Part shown: one piece after another, positions 39,416 through 51,069 of the stretch
Layout: every line of letters begins with the position of its first letter
Numbering within the stretch: position 1 is the stretch's first letter
Source of the DNA: Apostichopus japonicus
Taxonomy: Eukaryota; Echinodermata; Holothuroidea; Aspidochirotida; Stichopodidae
Assembly (NCBI RefSeq): GCF_037975245.1
Contig: NC_092568.1
Location: 21,106,501 to 21,170,500 of the forward strand
Reading direction: 5' to 3'
Length of the DNA stretch: 64,000 bases
Notes under the pieces: model-generated
What the model was told of the DNA's origin: nothing
The model's input: the letters and a program-made list of their open reading frames with translations, nothing else
Database searches by the model: none
Made by a program: the position numbers and the translations under genes

Positions 39416-39685
39416 GAATAAAGTCCCGAGTAAGAATACGAGTACAAAGTCCCGAGTATACGAGTACAAAGCCCCGAGTATACGAGTTCAAACTTCCGAG
39501 TAAAAGTACATAGTCCCAAGAACGATTACAAAGCCCGAGCATACGAGTGCAAACCCCGAGTACGAGTACAAACCCCCGAGTATACGAGTTCAAACCTCCG
39601 AGTACAAGTACATAGTCTCGAGTACGAGTACAAAGCCCGAGTATGAGTATAAAGCCCAAGCTCGATTACATAACCGGAGTAAGAT
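39416..39685. repeat. GAGTACGAGTACAAAGCCC array, about 20-23 bp units
   Basis: Units such as CGAGTATACGAGTACAAAGC and CCGAGTACGAGTACAAACC repeat with small changes. The complementary TACTCG/GTACTCGGG motif resembles the interior of the MITE at 10953-11166, but no CAGTG ends or target duplication are visible here. Confidence 0.85.
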
Positions 39686-39938
39686 TGGTACAAATGCTTA
39701 CTTTATCTTGTTTGTTAGGAAGTTATATGTAGTATTTAAAATATATTATAACTACAACGGTGAAGTTCTAACATAACTACACAATAACATTAATGTCAGT
39801 CAAAATTGTGCCTGTTGCGTGACCCTCAAAGCGGAACCAAAGACCCACCCCCACGGAAAACAAAACCACAGCACCATCTCCCTCCTCCCACACAAGGGTA
39901 TCTATCTCCACGTTAACACGATCATGTGTGAGATTCTG

Positions 39939-40004
39939 CATATTCTAACACTTGTGTATGTGTGTATGATATATCATACACACATACACAAGTGTTAGAA
40001 TATG
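39939..40004. repeat. Perfect 66-bp palindrome with no spacer
   Basis: Positions 39939-39971 (33 bp) are the exact reverse complement of 39972-40004; the centre is GATATATC at 39968-39975. The arms include TTCTAACACTTGTG and TGTGTATGATA. Just outside, TTAACACGATCA on the left and TGATCGTTAA on the right hint at a wider imperfect symmetry broken by a short insertion. The sequence could extrude a cruciform or, if transcribed, form a long hairpin. Confidence 0.95.
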
Positions 40005-43000
40005 TGATCGTTAATTGGTATTTTCTGTTCGCGCCATTACCTTACGAACCGAGTCCTTAGTTATCCCTACTCCGAAACTTGCTTCATAACCCTATCTATC
40101 GTTATGTATCATTGGTAAATACCTTTTTTTTCTTTTCACAAGTGGTCTCTTTTATCAAATTAAATCCATTTGACTATTAAGTTCCTTCTTCTTAACCGTT
40201 TCAAATCGATCTGTTAAGAAGTATTATCGCTATATTACACCTTTATTTAGTTGGTTATATAAATGAACAATCTAACCCACGTGACATTTTTCTGTGTACT
40301 TTTCTGTCTCGAATGGAAACTGATGACATTGCTTATATAGAAAGATTTCCTGCTAGTGAAGTACCCACACTCCATCCTCCTATAAGTGATCCTTCATATC
40401 TCCGTCCACACTCTCTCCTTAACCGATCGTCATTTGAGAATGATGAGAATTGCTTAGGCTGTGATCGAGTCGATATAAAAAAAGTAGTTTTATCTGTAAA
40501 GCATTTGTTCCTCTTTAGTCAAGTTGTTTATGATTTATTAATAATAATATTATCAACTTCTTGTGTCATTGTGTATTATCTGTCAACATTTTGAAGAAGC
40601 AAATTCGAGTAAAAGTTCGTTTAGACGGTGGCTCATGGACTTTACGAAATTTGAACTACATACAAAACTGCCGAATTTATGTAACTTTACGTTCATTAAC
40701 ACAATTTTTGGCTAATATATGAATAATCGTTTTACTTCTTCCAAAGTCTTTCATTAATTCAATATTAAATTCGCAGAATAATTAATGTCGAAAATCATCA
40801 TCGACAATTAAGGACGGCTAATTGTGATGGCTATTGTTAATCACATTCAAGTTTCTTAGAAGTTGTTAGGCAAAATGGCGTAAATATATTGCGATTGTGT
40901 AAACACGGATATTTCCACACAAACATCGTTTCGTACCCCACCCATTCCTCAGTCCTTAGCAAAATTGAGTACATATGTTTATGTGTGTGTGCACTTGTTT
41001 TTCTTTTATTCTGACTGAGTACTTAAACAAAGGAATTCGAAGTCCTCAGAAAGCATTTCAAAAGAATCCTCACGTCCTCGGACGAATTCTATTGTTCACG
41101 AGTATTGTGTAAGGTTATGGTACGTGGATTTGAACAATGGGAAAAACAATGGGGTTTCTCAGTCTGAGTGGGTGCGTGTGCTACTGTAGGAAAGGAATCA
41201 GGTGTGTTAACTGAAAATTAAAGCAATTTGTCTTGAAGTTCTTTTTTTTTTTATAATTCACAAATCATCCAGAAGATACGCTTGAAATAGTCTTGATAAC
41301 ACAAGATATATAAGAAATGACGGTACTCTCTGTATATGGCTTGTAAATTGCCGTTTATGAGAGACAAAAAGGACGAGAAGACAAACACTTCTCGAATAGT
41401 TCCATAAAATTGGATGGACGTCTTCTAATTTCTCGTAAACTTAGATAAGACATCATCTAAAGTTATAAGATGCACGGGCGTGGTTCGGCCATGACAGAAA
41501 GTAGAGATACACAGGTCTCTATACAGATATATACAATCCAAGGCCCTCGTAGAAAACAGGTCCATTATGATTTATGTAAAAACCAAGTCGAATTATTCAT
41601 CCGAATTATTCTGATGATTACATACATATTGTGTACCAAGTATATGCAAGAATTGTTATAATAATTCATCACGTTGAATGTATTCATGTATAAACTTGTA
41701 CAACTATATCAAGTACTGCAGATGGTCTTGACCTCTGACGGACATTCTCATATACGATAGATCTACGCACAGACACGTATACAACAGTTGACTATGCATG
41801 AGGGTAGAACTTTGACCAAACAAATAGGAAAAGCGTTAAGAATTCTTTAGATTAAACCAGTAAATTACATTTTAACTTGGTTGCTCGTGTTTCTAACATG
41901 ACTTGTCAGTTGATTCTTCAATGTCCATAACGATTCAGGTGTCATTAGCTTGAAGAGTCAAGTTCGTTTCCAGTAGTGATTGCTAATCCAAATTTTGTTA
42001 AATGTTTTAGAATTTGGCATTCATTAAAGACTCGGATACCTAAACTCTTACTTTGATCAGAGGAGAGCATCTTAGCTTTATCAATGGCGCTCTTTCTTCC
42101 TCTTTTGTTTTATGAGTTAGTGGAAAATAGTAACCATTAAAACTCAGAAAGCTCCTTTAAGTTGGTGTGTTTGAATGAAGAGTATAATTAACGATTCGTC
42201 CTAAGTTGTTACAGAGCATAACGCAATGCGTTAGGTTACTCAGTATATAGTTGCATACGACTTAAACCATTATGGAATACCTTTGTCTTTAAGATACCTG
42301 CATACACCGCAGTTAGAGCAGTGCACGTCAGCCTGGAATATTAACCATTGTCGGAAAAAAAAGTCCTAAATGGATCTAATGAATTGACTTTTGGGGTCAT
42401 TTTTTCAGTCATCATTCATTCTTCTTTACGCTTGAATGATGAAGAGGATGAAATCAACTATACTGATGGTCTAAAAAAAAACTGGAGGGTTTAATGGTGA
42501 TAGAAGGCGTTTGAGTAATTCCTGGAAGATTTCACAGCGAGAACTGGCAGATGGGATTGGGGACACTATGCAAAAACTTCGACCTCTTCTAACTCAAATT
42601 TAAATGGTGGCAAAATTGAAATGTGGTAAGATAGCCCAATCCGTCAGCTATCCTCGTCACCATCGTCATATTTTATTACTATTATTATTTTTTATTATTA
42701 TTATTATAATTATAATAAATGTGAAAAAAGACAATCGACAAAAATGGACAAAGTAAATTTGGGAGTTTTAAATTTAGACTGAATGCCTTAAATATAAGTA
42801 CCTCACTTCGTTCATGAACCTTACAATATATGCGTTACCTGTCATTAAATTAGTTTTTAATTCCTTACTGGTCCGTCTTTAAACTAAGGTTTCATTCTAA
42901 AGTTAGAATGAATCCTCAACTTATATGTGGACTTTGTTTATATGGCTTTGGTTAAAGCTTATTTCGGCTATATTGTTAAGATATTGAAAAAGATGTCTAA

Positions 43001-43070
43001 TTAGTAGAAAACCTTACAAAAATTGAAAAATTGAAACTGCTTAGTCTTTGTTATTATCTGATAATATTAT
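40005..43070. other. Non-coding, nothing recognised
   Basis: AT-rich sequence with few repeats. A 93-codon frame at 40313-40594 has no recognised motif and no good splice or start context. Confidence 0.55.
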
Positions 43071-43207
43071 ACTTGATCAAGTCATTTTATTCAAAGCTAT
43101 GTTGGTCAAAAGTAGGTGAAAGGGTAAAGCTAAGGCGTCCGGCAAGTTTGAAATTTTTGAATGACATTTGACCTATACAAGCTTTAAATAAAACCACTTG
43201 ATCAAGT
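43071..43207. mobile_element. Small inverted-repeat element, 137 bp
   Basis: The arms are 43071-43098 and 43180-43207, 28 bp each, complementary at 25 positions. Each arm begins with ACTTGATCAAGT, itself a 12-bp palindrome, followed by TTTTATT and AAAGCT. No convincing target duplication was found. A solo related 14-bp palindrome GACTTGATCAAGTC occurs at 8154-8167. The transposon superfamily is unassigned. Confidence 0.6.
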
Positions 43208-43723
43208 CTACAGAGTCTAATACGCAACAACAGTACATTGTGTTTTAATTCAATCCAATTGATGGGAGCCTCATCTCAATAACACAAAATCATAAAACTA
43301 TACCGTTCATTTTTTTATTCATGTTTAACCTCTAATGCCCTTCAGCTTATGTTCATCATGATGTCAAGTAAAAAATAATCAGCAATAATTATAATTTGAA
43401 AGTAAGTCTGACAATTTCGATCTAAACAGATTGAATATTGACTATAGATTCCACACCCATAAAAATGAGAAAATCGAGAACCCAAAATAGGAAAGGGAGC
43501 CATTTTTCTTATTCAGATATAGTTTTAAGGCTCGTTTCCATTCGAAAACACGTATACACATTCTCACCAATAAAAGTATTTAATTTAAGATGATATCGAA
43601 AAAAATGCATTTCCATAAACGAAAACATGCGCTTTTCCTCTCGGCTGACATCCATCTGAAACAAGAACGTTTCCTATGCATATTTGCGAGCGAAATAATA
43701 CGGTGACAAGCATACCATGTTAA

Positions 43724-43835
43724 GTACACATATAGTATACATAGTATACATATACATAGTATAGTATACATATAGTATAGACAGTACACATAGTATACAT
43801 ATAGTATACATAGTATACATGTATTTATACATATA
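43724..43835. repeat. ATAGTATACAT tandem repeat
   Basis: Short units of CATAGTATACATATAGTATA with TACACA variants. Confidence 0.85.
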
Positions 43836-44524
43836 CATCACTTTAATTATGACAAAGAAAGTGACGTATATATTTGGCGGACTAAATTATATTTCTATTT
43901 TTTTTTTTTTTTTTTTTGTGAATGACCTTAAGTGCATTCTTAAGTGTTCCTTCAGCAGACCTAGTAATACCCAAACCTCCTTAAATAAATTATAATTTGT
44001 TCATTGCACCGTTCAAAAGATCGTATAGGTTTGGTTGTTAAGTGGATGACACCAATTGTAGCGCCTACATGTAGCTTTAACGCCCGTAACCGTCGATATA
44101 ATGGCTACTCTCTCGCTCTTGTCATTATTTATCTTTCAGAGAAAGCACAAATAAGTTAAATAAGAAGCGAGCAATCACAGGTCAAATAAAGGGCAAACTT
44201 CATAATATTAAATTATTCAGTGGCAATCTACTGAAACGACACTTTTAATCCGAATTTATCATAAAAAATCTTGAAAGTGGTAGATTGCGTCTGTAGAGAG
44301 GCACTTTGGTATAGTGAAGAGATGAAGGGGGGGGGGTGTGAGGTGTGGGCGATGATCTGAAAAGAATGCCCTTGGAAATGGAAGTTACGTCATTGCCATT
44401 TTGGAAGTTAGTGCTGTTTCATAAGCTAATTACACGGCAAACAGGTTTTGCTATTAAGAAAAGAAATACAAAACTTAATGTGTCGCATGTGGTAAACAGA
44501 TAATAACAATGTAATATAATAATT

Positions 44525-44655
44525 TATTCAAGATCGCAACACAACAGAAAACTTCCACGACTGGTTTCGTCCTCTTGGGGCTCATCGGGCGAAGTTAGGA
44601 ACTGAACCCAGGTTTTTCGTGCCAAGACCTAAGTCCGTGCCACTCAGCTACTTTG
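44525..44655 (-). mobile_element. tRNA-derived SINE, family B (Leu/Ser-like head)
   Basis: On the minus strand an A box TAGCTGAGTGG lies at 44640-44650 and a B box GGTTCAGTTCC at 44598-44608, with a tRNA-like spacing and a long variable arm. The head is followed by GATGAGCCCCAAGAGGACGA and AACCAGTCGTGG, a layout (short hairpin with GACGAAAC) common in SINE bodies. Its head and body differ from family A. It is not a functional tRNA gene because acceptor-stem pairing and a 3' end are missing. Confidence 0.6.
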
Positions 44656-45442
44656 ATTCTACTAGTGTGAATGCGTCTTATAGGCTTTCTAGAACTGTCA
44701 ATGAGGGCGTATTACGTACGTGTTACGATTGAAAAAAACGTAGCCATGATAAAAGCAAGGAATTTCTCCAGTCTTTCTGCCAAAAAAAAAAAAAAAAAAC
44801 CCATCATTTTGTATGTCTGGATAAGCAGCGCCCACAAAGATCACGTGACATTTACCCGAGTCAACAATGAAATATAAAGGCGTAACATTTATGTGTATAT
44901 CTTAAGGTATCCCGAGCCGAGTAGGCTCGTCGAGGTCGTCACGCAAGTACCATGTCAGTCACATGACTCCGCGGTGACCACCAGCGAATGTAACACGCGT
45001 GAACGATACCATGTTAATGATCAGTATATACCATATACGGTACCATATATATATATAGGCCTAAACATCATTGCGTTGACTTTTATTCCCTTCCTGTTCT
45101 TCTTTACTCATAAAGGGGTCGGATAATAGTGTTCCCTTTCTTAATCCGACAATGGAGATTTTTTCTACTTTCAATGTTGTCCTCACAACCAAAAAAAGAA
45201 AAAAAGAAGGAATGAATATATTAACACAATTGAAGTAAAATAAGAAGTGTATTTTTACTTCGCCTTGAAGGGGGAAAATAGAGTACTATACTTAAAGACC
45301 AGTTAATATTATAGGTTTAAAGGATATATCAATGCCATAAATATTCATAATGCTTAATTTGTTTTCACGAAGAGAATTATTCACTTTAGAAGCAATATTG
45401 GATATTATACATATACACCAATTACCTTTGTACATAATTTTA

Positions 45443-45592
<150 letters not shown>

Positions 45593-48013
45593 CCTATACA
45601 GAGATGTTCCCAACGAAATTAAAATTACAGTAATTTCCCCTGGTTAATTCTCAAGGGGGATTGCTGATATAGTCGGTTATCGGTAAAGTTCAACATTAGT
45701 GTTCCGAAACTGCCAAGGCAAAGCATCTCCATGACAACCATTGTTGGTAGTAATGACGTAAGCAATTAAGAATTTTGAAGAATATGGCTACCTTGGTAAC
45801 GTTCCACTAAAATGTCAGGCGCGATTATACTATATATATTGTGGTTTGTCGTACGATAGATACAAGGCTTAAAGTTAGCTGCATGATTGCAAAGTTAATG
45901 ACCATTCAAGAGAAATGATCTTCGCTTAAAACGTTTGCGTAAAGACTTTTCATCGTATATTATATATGTATATAGTGTTGACACTACTATTGTGTAAGTT
46001 GATTCTGTTTCTCTTCGTCTGTGCAGCTTATACTGTAACATAGGTACTGATACAAGAGTGGTCGAAGGGTGGCAATGTACTGAAATGGTTTTGATGAACT
46101 GGGTTGTCTTAAATATGGCGTGTGAATTTCGAACTTTCCCATTTGATATTCTTCACTTTATAAGTTCTCTAATTTTTATCTTTAATATGAAAATGAAACA
46201 TGTGATACAAACATAGTTAGTTACTGGATGCGTTAAATGAAATGTTTGTTGACTGCAAAACAGTCATATAGCTTAAAACAGGTAACTATTTACATCGAAC
46301 AGAAGAGTTTTCCTTACAAGTATAGCTTAAAATCGTCCATAATTTTTAGCACTAGTTTAAAGGGATACGGTATGGAGACCACAGGTCAAGAAATGCGTAA
46401 TGTAGAGAAAAAAGAAAGGGAAAAAAAGACATTTTTCCAAGCACCCGCACTCGTTAAATCTCTATATGGTATAATATATGAGACAGAAATGGACTTGGCT
46501 GGCTTTCAATTTATTTTAAAAATCACATTAGACATTCATCATGTATTAATATCATCTAGGGAATGCTCTGACAGTTTACTGATTTTGAATTCCCCCATCC
46601 CTCATTTTTGGTGAACTCGAAACACGATCTCTCGAAAGAAGAATAGCTTAGAGATTATTTTACATATTAATCATAGATTTGACCCGAAGAATATAAAACA
46701 AAAACCGTTACCAAAGCATATCATTATCTCACTTACAGAAACTGACATTTGCAACTAACCACAAGCCACCAACAATTTCAACAGTACAAACGTGGCTGTG
46801 ACGTCACAGATTCACCCTCTCACACTGGTCCTGCTCCCCCCCCCCCCCCTTGGAAAAAAAAACCCATTTCTAACCATTAGATAAATAACAGTATATATCA
46901 GAACATTTATAAACCTACATAATGTGTCACTAAATACATGTAGTATTGTGATTTATAGAGTTGAGTTAGGAGAGTCCAGTTAAGTGTAATTAACTAAATG
47001 AAGAGAATTCAAAGTGCGAAACAAAATTGACAGAAAAGTAATCAAGATGATTGAGAGGCTCAACTGACCTTATTTTTACTTCAAGATATTTTTTTACTGC
47101 TAATCTGTGAATAAGTCAATTTGCGGCATAAAGAGTGGATCGAATCAAACACAAATTTTAATCAACGTATTAGGAAATTGGAATGGCCGAACAAAATCTT
47201 CTTTGGGGGAGGGGGGGGGGGGGTGTTTTGAAATCTTATTGCAACACCTATATCAGCTTGACAGAAAGGCATCTGTATACAGTGTCCTATCGGATATAGT
47301 CCACCTATAAGATGGATATATGGACGTTAAGTAAATTTGTGACATTCTAACCAAGTTCGTTTTAGCAGTTTAAGGTTATATTTAATTTATTATTCTTAAG
47401 AAATGCATATTATGAGAAATACAAATAACTGAAGTAATACCTTACCTATACCTGCAAAACAAAAAATCTTTCTATCGTTTTCATTAAATCTATATTTGAG
47501 ACACAAACTTGATTACTTCCTTTGCTCGTTCAACGTGATTGTGTTCTTTAAATGGACATATATTATTCACGCCCTTAGCATAGTTTATACACCTATCACT
47601 ACCATGACTCAACACGTATGATCATTAAGATGCTTAAATATTTGAAGGTTTTTATGACAAAGTAAAAAAAAAATGGAAGAAGAAAGATCCATTACAAAAC
47701 AAGCAATATGTCAGACCTTACTTTGTTGCCAAGACGACTAACATAAAATTTGTTCCGACGACAAGTTTGATAAAGATTCACTCGGTTTTCAAGCTTGTTA
47801 CCATTGGTTACAATATAAGTTACAAATTCGTTGATGCAGTAGTTACAGTAGCCAATCAACATCAACTTTCTGTTTATTTGTCAGGTCAAAGGTCATATGA
47901 ATAGTGACAAAGATGTTAATAGCCCGTTACAAGTTCCTTAAGAACGCCTGTCGATTCGATTTATTTAATTTAAACAAGTCCACAGTTTACTTCAATCCAG
48001 ATCTATATGTGAA

Positions 48014-48288
48014 GCCGATCAGATCTTTGCAGTTGATCAAATTTGCAGTTGATCGGATCTTCATTTGGACAGATCAACGGTTGATCAGACATCTGCAATT
48101 GATCAGATCTTTGCAGTTGATCAAATGTACAGTTGAGCAGACCTCTGTAATTGATAAGTTAAACAGTTAATCAGATCTCTGCACTTGTTCAGATCTGCAG
48201 TTGATCATATATCTGCAGTTGATCAGACATTATTTACACTTGATCAAATCTCTACAGCTGATCAGATATGTATTGTTGATCAGATCTA
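48014..48288. repeat. TTGATCAGATCTCTGCAG-type array, 18-22 bp units
   Basis: About a dozen units built from GCAGTTGATCAGATCT with variants AAATTTGCAG, AGACATCTGCAA and CTACAGCTGATCAG. A plus-strand frame of repeated leucine, isoleucine and serine residues is repeat translation. Confidence 0.9.
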
Positions 48289-48864
48289 CTCCTATATTTA
48301 CCTATGTATTTCTATGATGCGATCTAGAGAGTGAAGAAATTACACAGTAATGAACATACTCGGTTGCAATCTTTCCTCGGCAAGCTAGGCTAACCCGCCT
48401 ACCGTGATAAACAGATATAACAGTGATATGATTTTGTACTACATAAAAAGGCTACCAACGTGCTTTAATAAACAAGATATCACTCCGAGCGCCTTCAAAC
48501 AAACAGGATACATGCTTGATCGATGAAGTGTGACACAGAATAGAGTGGAATATGCATAAAGGGAGCGATTTAAATTCATCGTATACGTTCTATTACACAG
48601 ACAGGCAGGGACTGGGAGTGAAACGTGGAATTGATTAGAAAGACCAACTGAAAGATGGTTTGCAAATGTTAGGACTAGCTATTTCATGAGAGTGTCAATC
48701 ACACCGAGAATAATTACATTCAGCGAAAAGGAAGTTAAGTGATATGGAAATATGTCGAGCTGATGAAAAATTAATCCAGCTAAAATATTGACACAATAAA
48801 GAAGAATTGGAGCTATATATTAATAATTTTCAGGTTTTCGAATACGTGCTATATGTCTAGAAAT

Positions 48865-48927
48865 TATATATATATATATATTTATATATATATGATATAT
48901 ATATTATATATATATATATATATGATA

Positions 48928-48984
<57 letters not shown>
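48865..48984. repeat. (TA)n array with repeated TATGATATATATAT blocks
   Basis: Two TGATATATATATTATATA blocks sit within pure TA; the stretch is strongly self-complementary. Confidence 0.93.
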
Positions 48985-48989
<5 letters not shown>

Positions 48990-49911
48990 GAAAACGTAAT
49001 ATATATATGTATATATCTTATGCATATGCCTATATATATGTAGAAATAATAATAATAATAGGCGTTATTTTAGTAAAAGATGAATCACACAAAAACAAAG
49101 TATCAGTTCTTCTACACGTAATTACAAAATGTTTTACTAAATATATGAATAAAATATGTGTATACGCTTGCTTTATGGACTTCAGTTAATGCATGCAGTC
49201 GCGTATCTAATGTAGTCTCATGAACTCTCCTTCCAGCATGTTGCACTTTCCAATATTTTCAATATGTCGTATTAACTGTCGATATATAAAGAAGGCTGAA
49301 CTGTTTGTTTGTCGCCTTCATCAAGTTTAATGTTTGAAGCGATAAAGTAGTACAATACGGTATTATAATATTGTGCAAATTGAAGTTTTTGTAATTGTTT
49401 CTTAGATGCAAAGATTTCTTCTCATGTAATTCGAAATAACACCCATGTTGTTTTCTTAGAAAAATAATTAAAATAATACTGCAGAAAAAATATACCATGG
49501 TAACGATAAGTGTACATTTAATTGTGATTCATGTTAGCGTTATGTAACGTTAATGATTAAGTCTTATATCTTCCATTGAACAAATATATTAAATATTAAT
49601 AACGACCTAAACCGTCAACGATTCCACTTTTGTTATGTAACGAACCACAAAATAAAGTTTGTTAAAACATGTAATATTATGCTATGTTAACGCACCTGTG
49701 CATGGTTCTTGTTAATGGCGATTGTCAAAGCGAAGTAAAGACCTTTAAGGAGAGAGGTCTTCACAGTTAAGTGGTTTCTATCGATCAAATAAATAATTGC
49801 ATTTGGATACGAAACTTCGAACTTGATGTTCATTTTTTTTCAATTAGTAGTCTAGCTAAGATGCATGGAAGAATTTGATAATATCAATTGTATAACTTAT
49901 TATATATTGCA

Positions 49912-50337
49912 TACTCCTGTTCCTTGTTCTTGTTCATGTTCATGTTCATGTACTTGTTCTTGTTCTTGTTGTTCTTGTTCCTGTTCATGTGTTTGTTCTG
50001 TTGTTCTTGTTCCTGTTCTTGTTCTTGTTCATGTTCTTGTTCTTATTCTTATTGTTCTTGTTCCTGTTCCTGTTCCTGTTTTGTTCCTGTTCCTGTTCTT
50101 GTTCTTGTTCCTGTTCTTGTTCCTGTTCATGTGTTTGTTCTGTTGTTCTTGTTCCTGTTCTTGTTCTTATTCTTGTTCTTGTTCTTGTTCATGTTCTTGT
50201 TCATGATCTTGTTGTTCTTGTTCCTGTTCCTGTTCATGATCTTGTTGTTCTTGTTCCTGTTCCTGTTCTTGTTCCTGTTCCTGTTCTTGTTCCTGTTCCT
50301 GTTTTTGTTCTTGTTCCTGTGTTTGTTCTTGCTCTCG
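49912..50337 (+). repeat. GTTCCT/GTTCTT hexanucleotide array, about 70 units
   Basis: Nearly continuous alternation of GTTCCT, GTTCTT and GTTCAT units on the + strand. The array opens three long overlapping reading frames (leucine/phenylalanine, cysteine/serine and valine/leucine/proline repeats) that are artefacts. It lies in the intron immediately upstream of the EAG exon and ends about 150 bp before the acceptor. Confidence 0.95.
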
Positions 50338-50378
50338 TCATTGTTTCTGGCCCTATCCGTGTTATTATGCTTTTGCTC

Positions 50379-50379
<1 letters not shown>

Positions 50380-50424
<45 letters not shown>

Positions 50425-50428
50425 TATC
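50380..50428 (+). repeat. (ATC)n array
   Basis: About 15 units of ATC, between the hexanucleotide array and the acceptor at 50489, some 60 bp upstream of the exon. Confidence 0.95.
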
Positions 50429-50489
50429 ACCGTATATCTGTACGATAATTCAATAATCTATTTTTGTTTTTAATCCGTGTCACCAACAG

Positions 50490-50720
50490 ACAGTAATTTC
50501 TGCCTTTCCAACGCTCGTGTACTGGATTACCCGGTCGTGTACAGCAGCGATGGCTTTTGTAAGATGTCTGGGTTTAGGAGAGCTGACGTCATACACAGGA
50601 GCAGCACATTCAATTTTATGTTCGGTGAACTCACAGATAAAGATACAATCAAGAAGGTGGAAGAAGCTTTGGAGAAACAAACATCAGAACAGTTCGAAAT
50701 CCTCATTTACAAGAAAAACA
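50490..50720 (+). CDS. KCNH1: Internal exon (PAS domain) of an EAG-type voltage-gated potassium channel, KCNH1/KCNH5 class; partial gene
   Basis: The translation gives about 77 residues of the cytoplasmic N-terminal PAS (eag) domain of EAG channels, which packs against the cyclic-nucleotide-binding homology domain and tunes gating of the tetrameric plasma-membrane K+ channel. Visible family motifs are SNARVLDYPVVYSSDGFC, then GELTDKDTI and FEILIYKKN. GELTDKDTI and the YKKN ending point to the EAG clade rather than ERG or ELK. By eye, from memory, about 46 of 77 residues match human EAG1 residues 27-103. The acceptor is a T-rich tract ending in CACCAACAG at 50481-50489; the donor is AACA|GTAAGT at 50720/50721. 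The first Asp codon is split after its first base and the exon ends one base into the next codon, so it is a symmetric phase 1-1 exon of 231 bp. An in-frame TAG follows at once in the intron. The first exon (normally carrying a GLVAPQNTF-like cap) and the remaining PAS and pore exons were not found. KCNH1 versus KCNH5 cannot be separated: the duplication is vertebrate and an invertebrate gene would be the single eag. Confidence 0.93.
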
Positions 50721-51069
50721 GTAAGTAGGAAACGCGTCTTCATACTTGATCAAATTTCTTTTCTATCTTTTTTTTTTCAATCAACCTTGAAACAAAAGAG
50801 GAAATCCGAACACACGCCGCCTATCTTCTCCCTGTTTACTGTCGGTGTAAATATGTTAAAGGAGAAGCAAACCCAATCATTCTCATTGGACTATATGGTA
50901 GAGTTTCTTTATGATGGATAACCTCCCGCAAACAGCTGAGAATATGTATGTATGTGTGTGCATGTGTGTGTAAGTGTTTGTGTGTTCATTTGGAAGATTT
51001 TACTGGTTTAATACAACAACAACAAAATATTGTTAACTTTCACCCTTAAAAAAAAATATGGAAAGATAC

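Larger units (their letters stand above)
45593..49911. other. Non-coding apart from the listed repeats; may be intron of the EAG gene
   Basis: C run at about 46837-46849 and G runs at 47204-47224. A 125-codon frame at 46237-46614 has no recognised domain. It lies upstream of the channel exon, so at least its right part must be intron. Confidence 0.5.

Noticed and set aside
40313-40594. 93-codon plus-strand frame
   Set aside because: Begins outside a clear start context and ends in a hydrophobic AT-rich tail; no recognised motif.
46237-46614. 125-codon plus-strand frame
   Set aside because: No family motif, atypical start, AT-rich codons; treated as chance.
49865-50456. Three overlapping plus-strand frames of 113-186 codons (leucine/phenylalanine, serine/cysteine and valine/proline repeats)
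   Set aside because: They are the three translations of the GTTCCT/GTTCTT and ATC arrays; any frame stays open because the repeat lacks stops.
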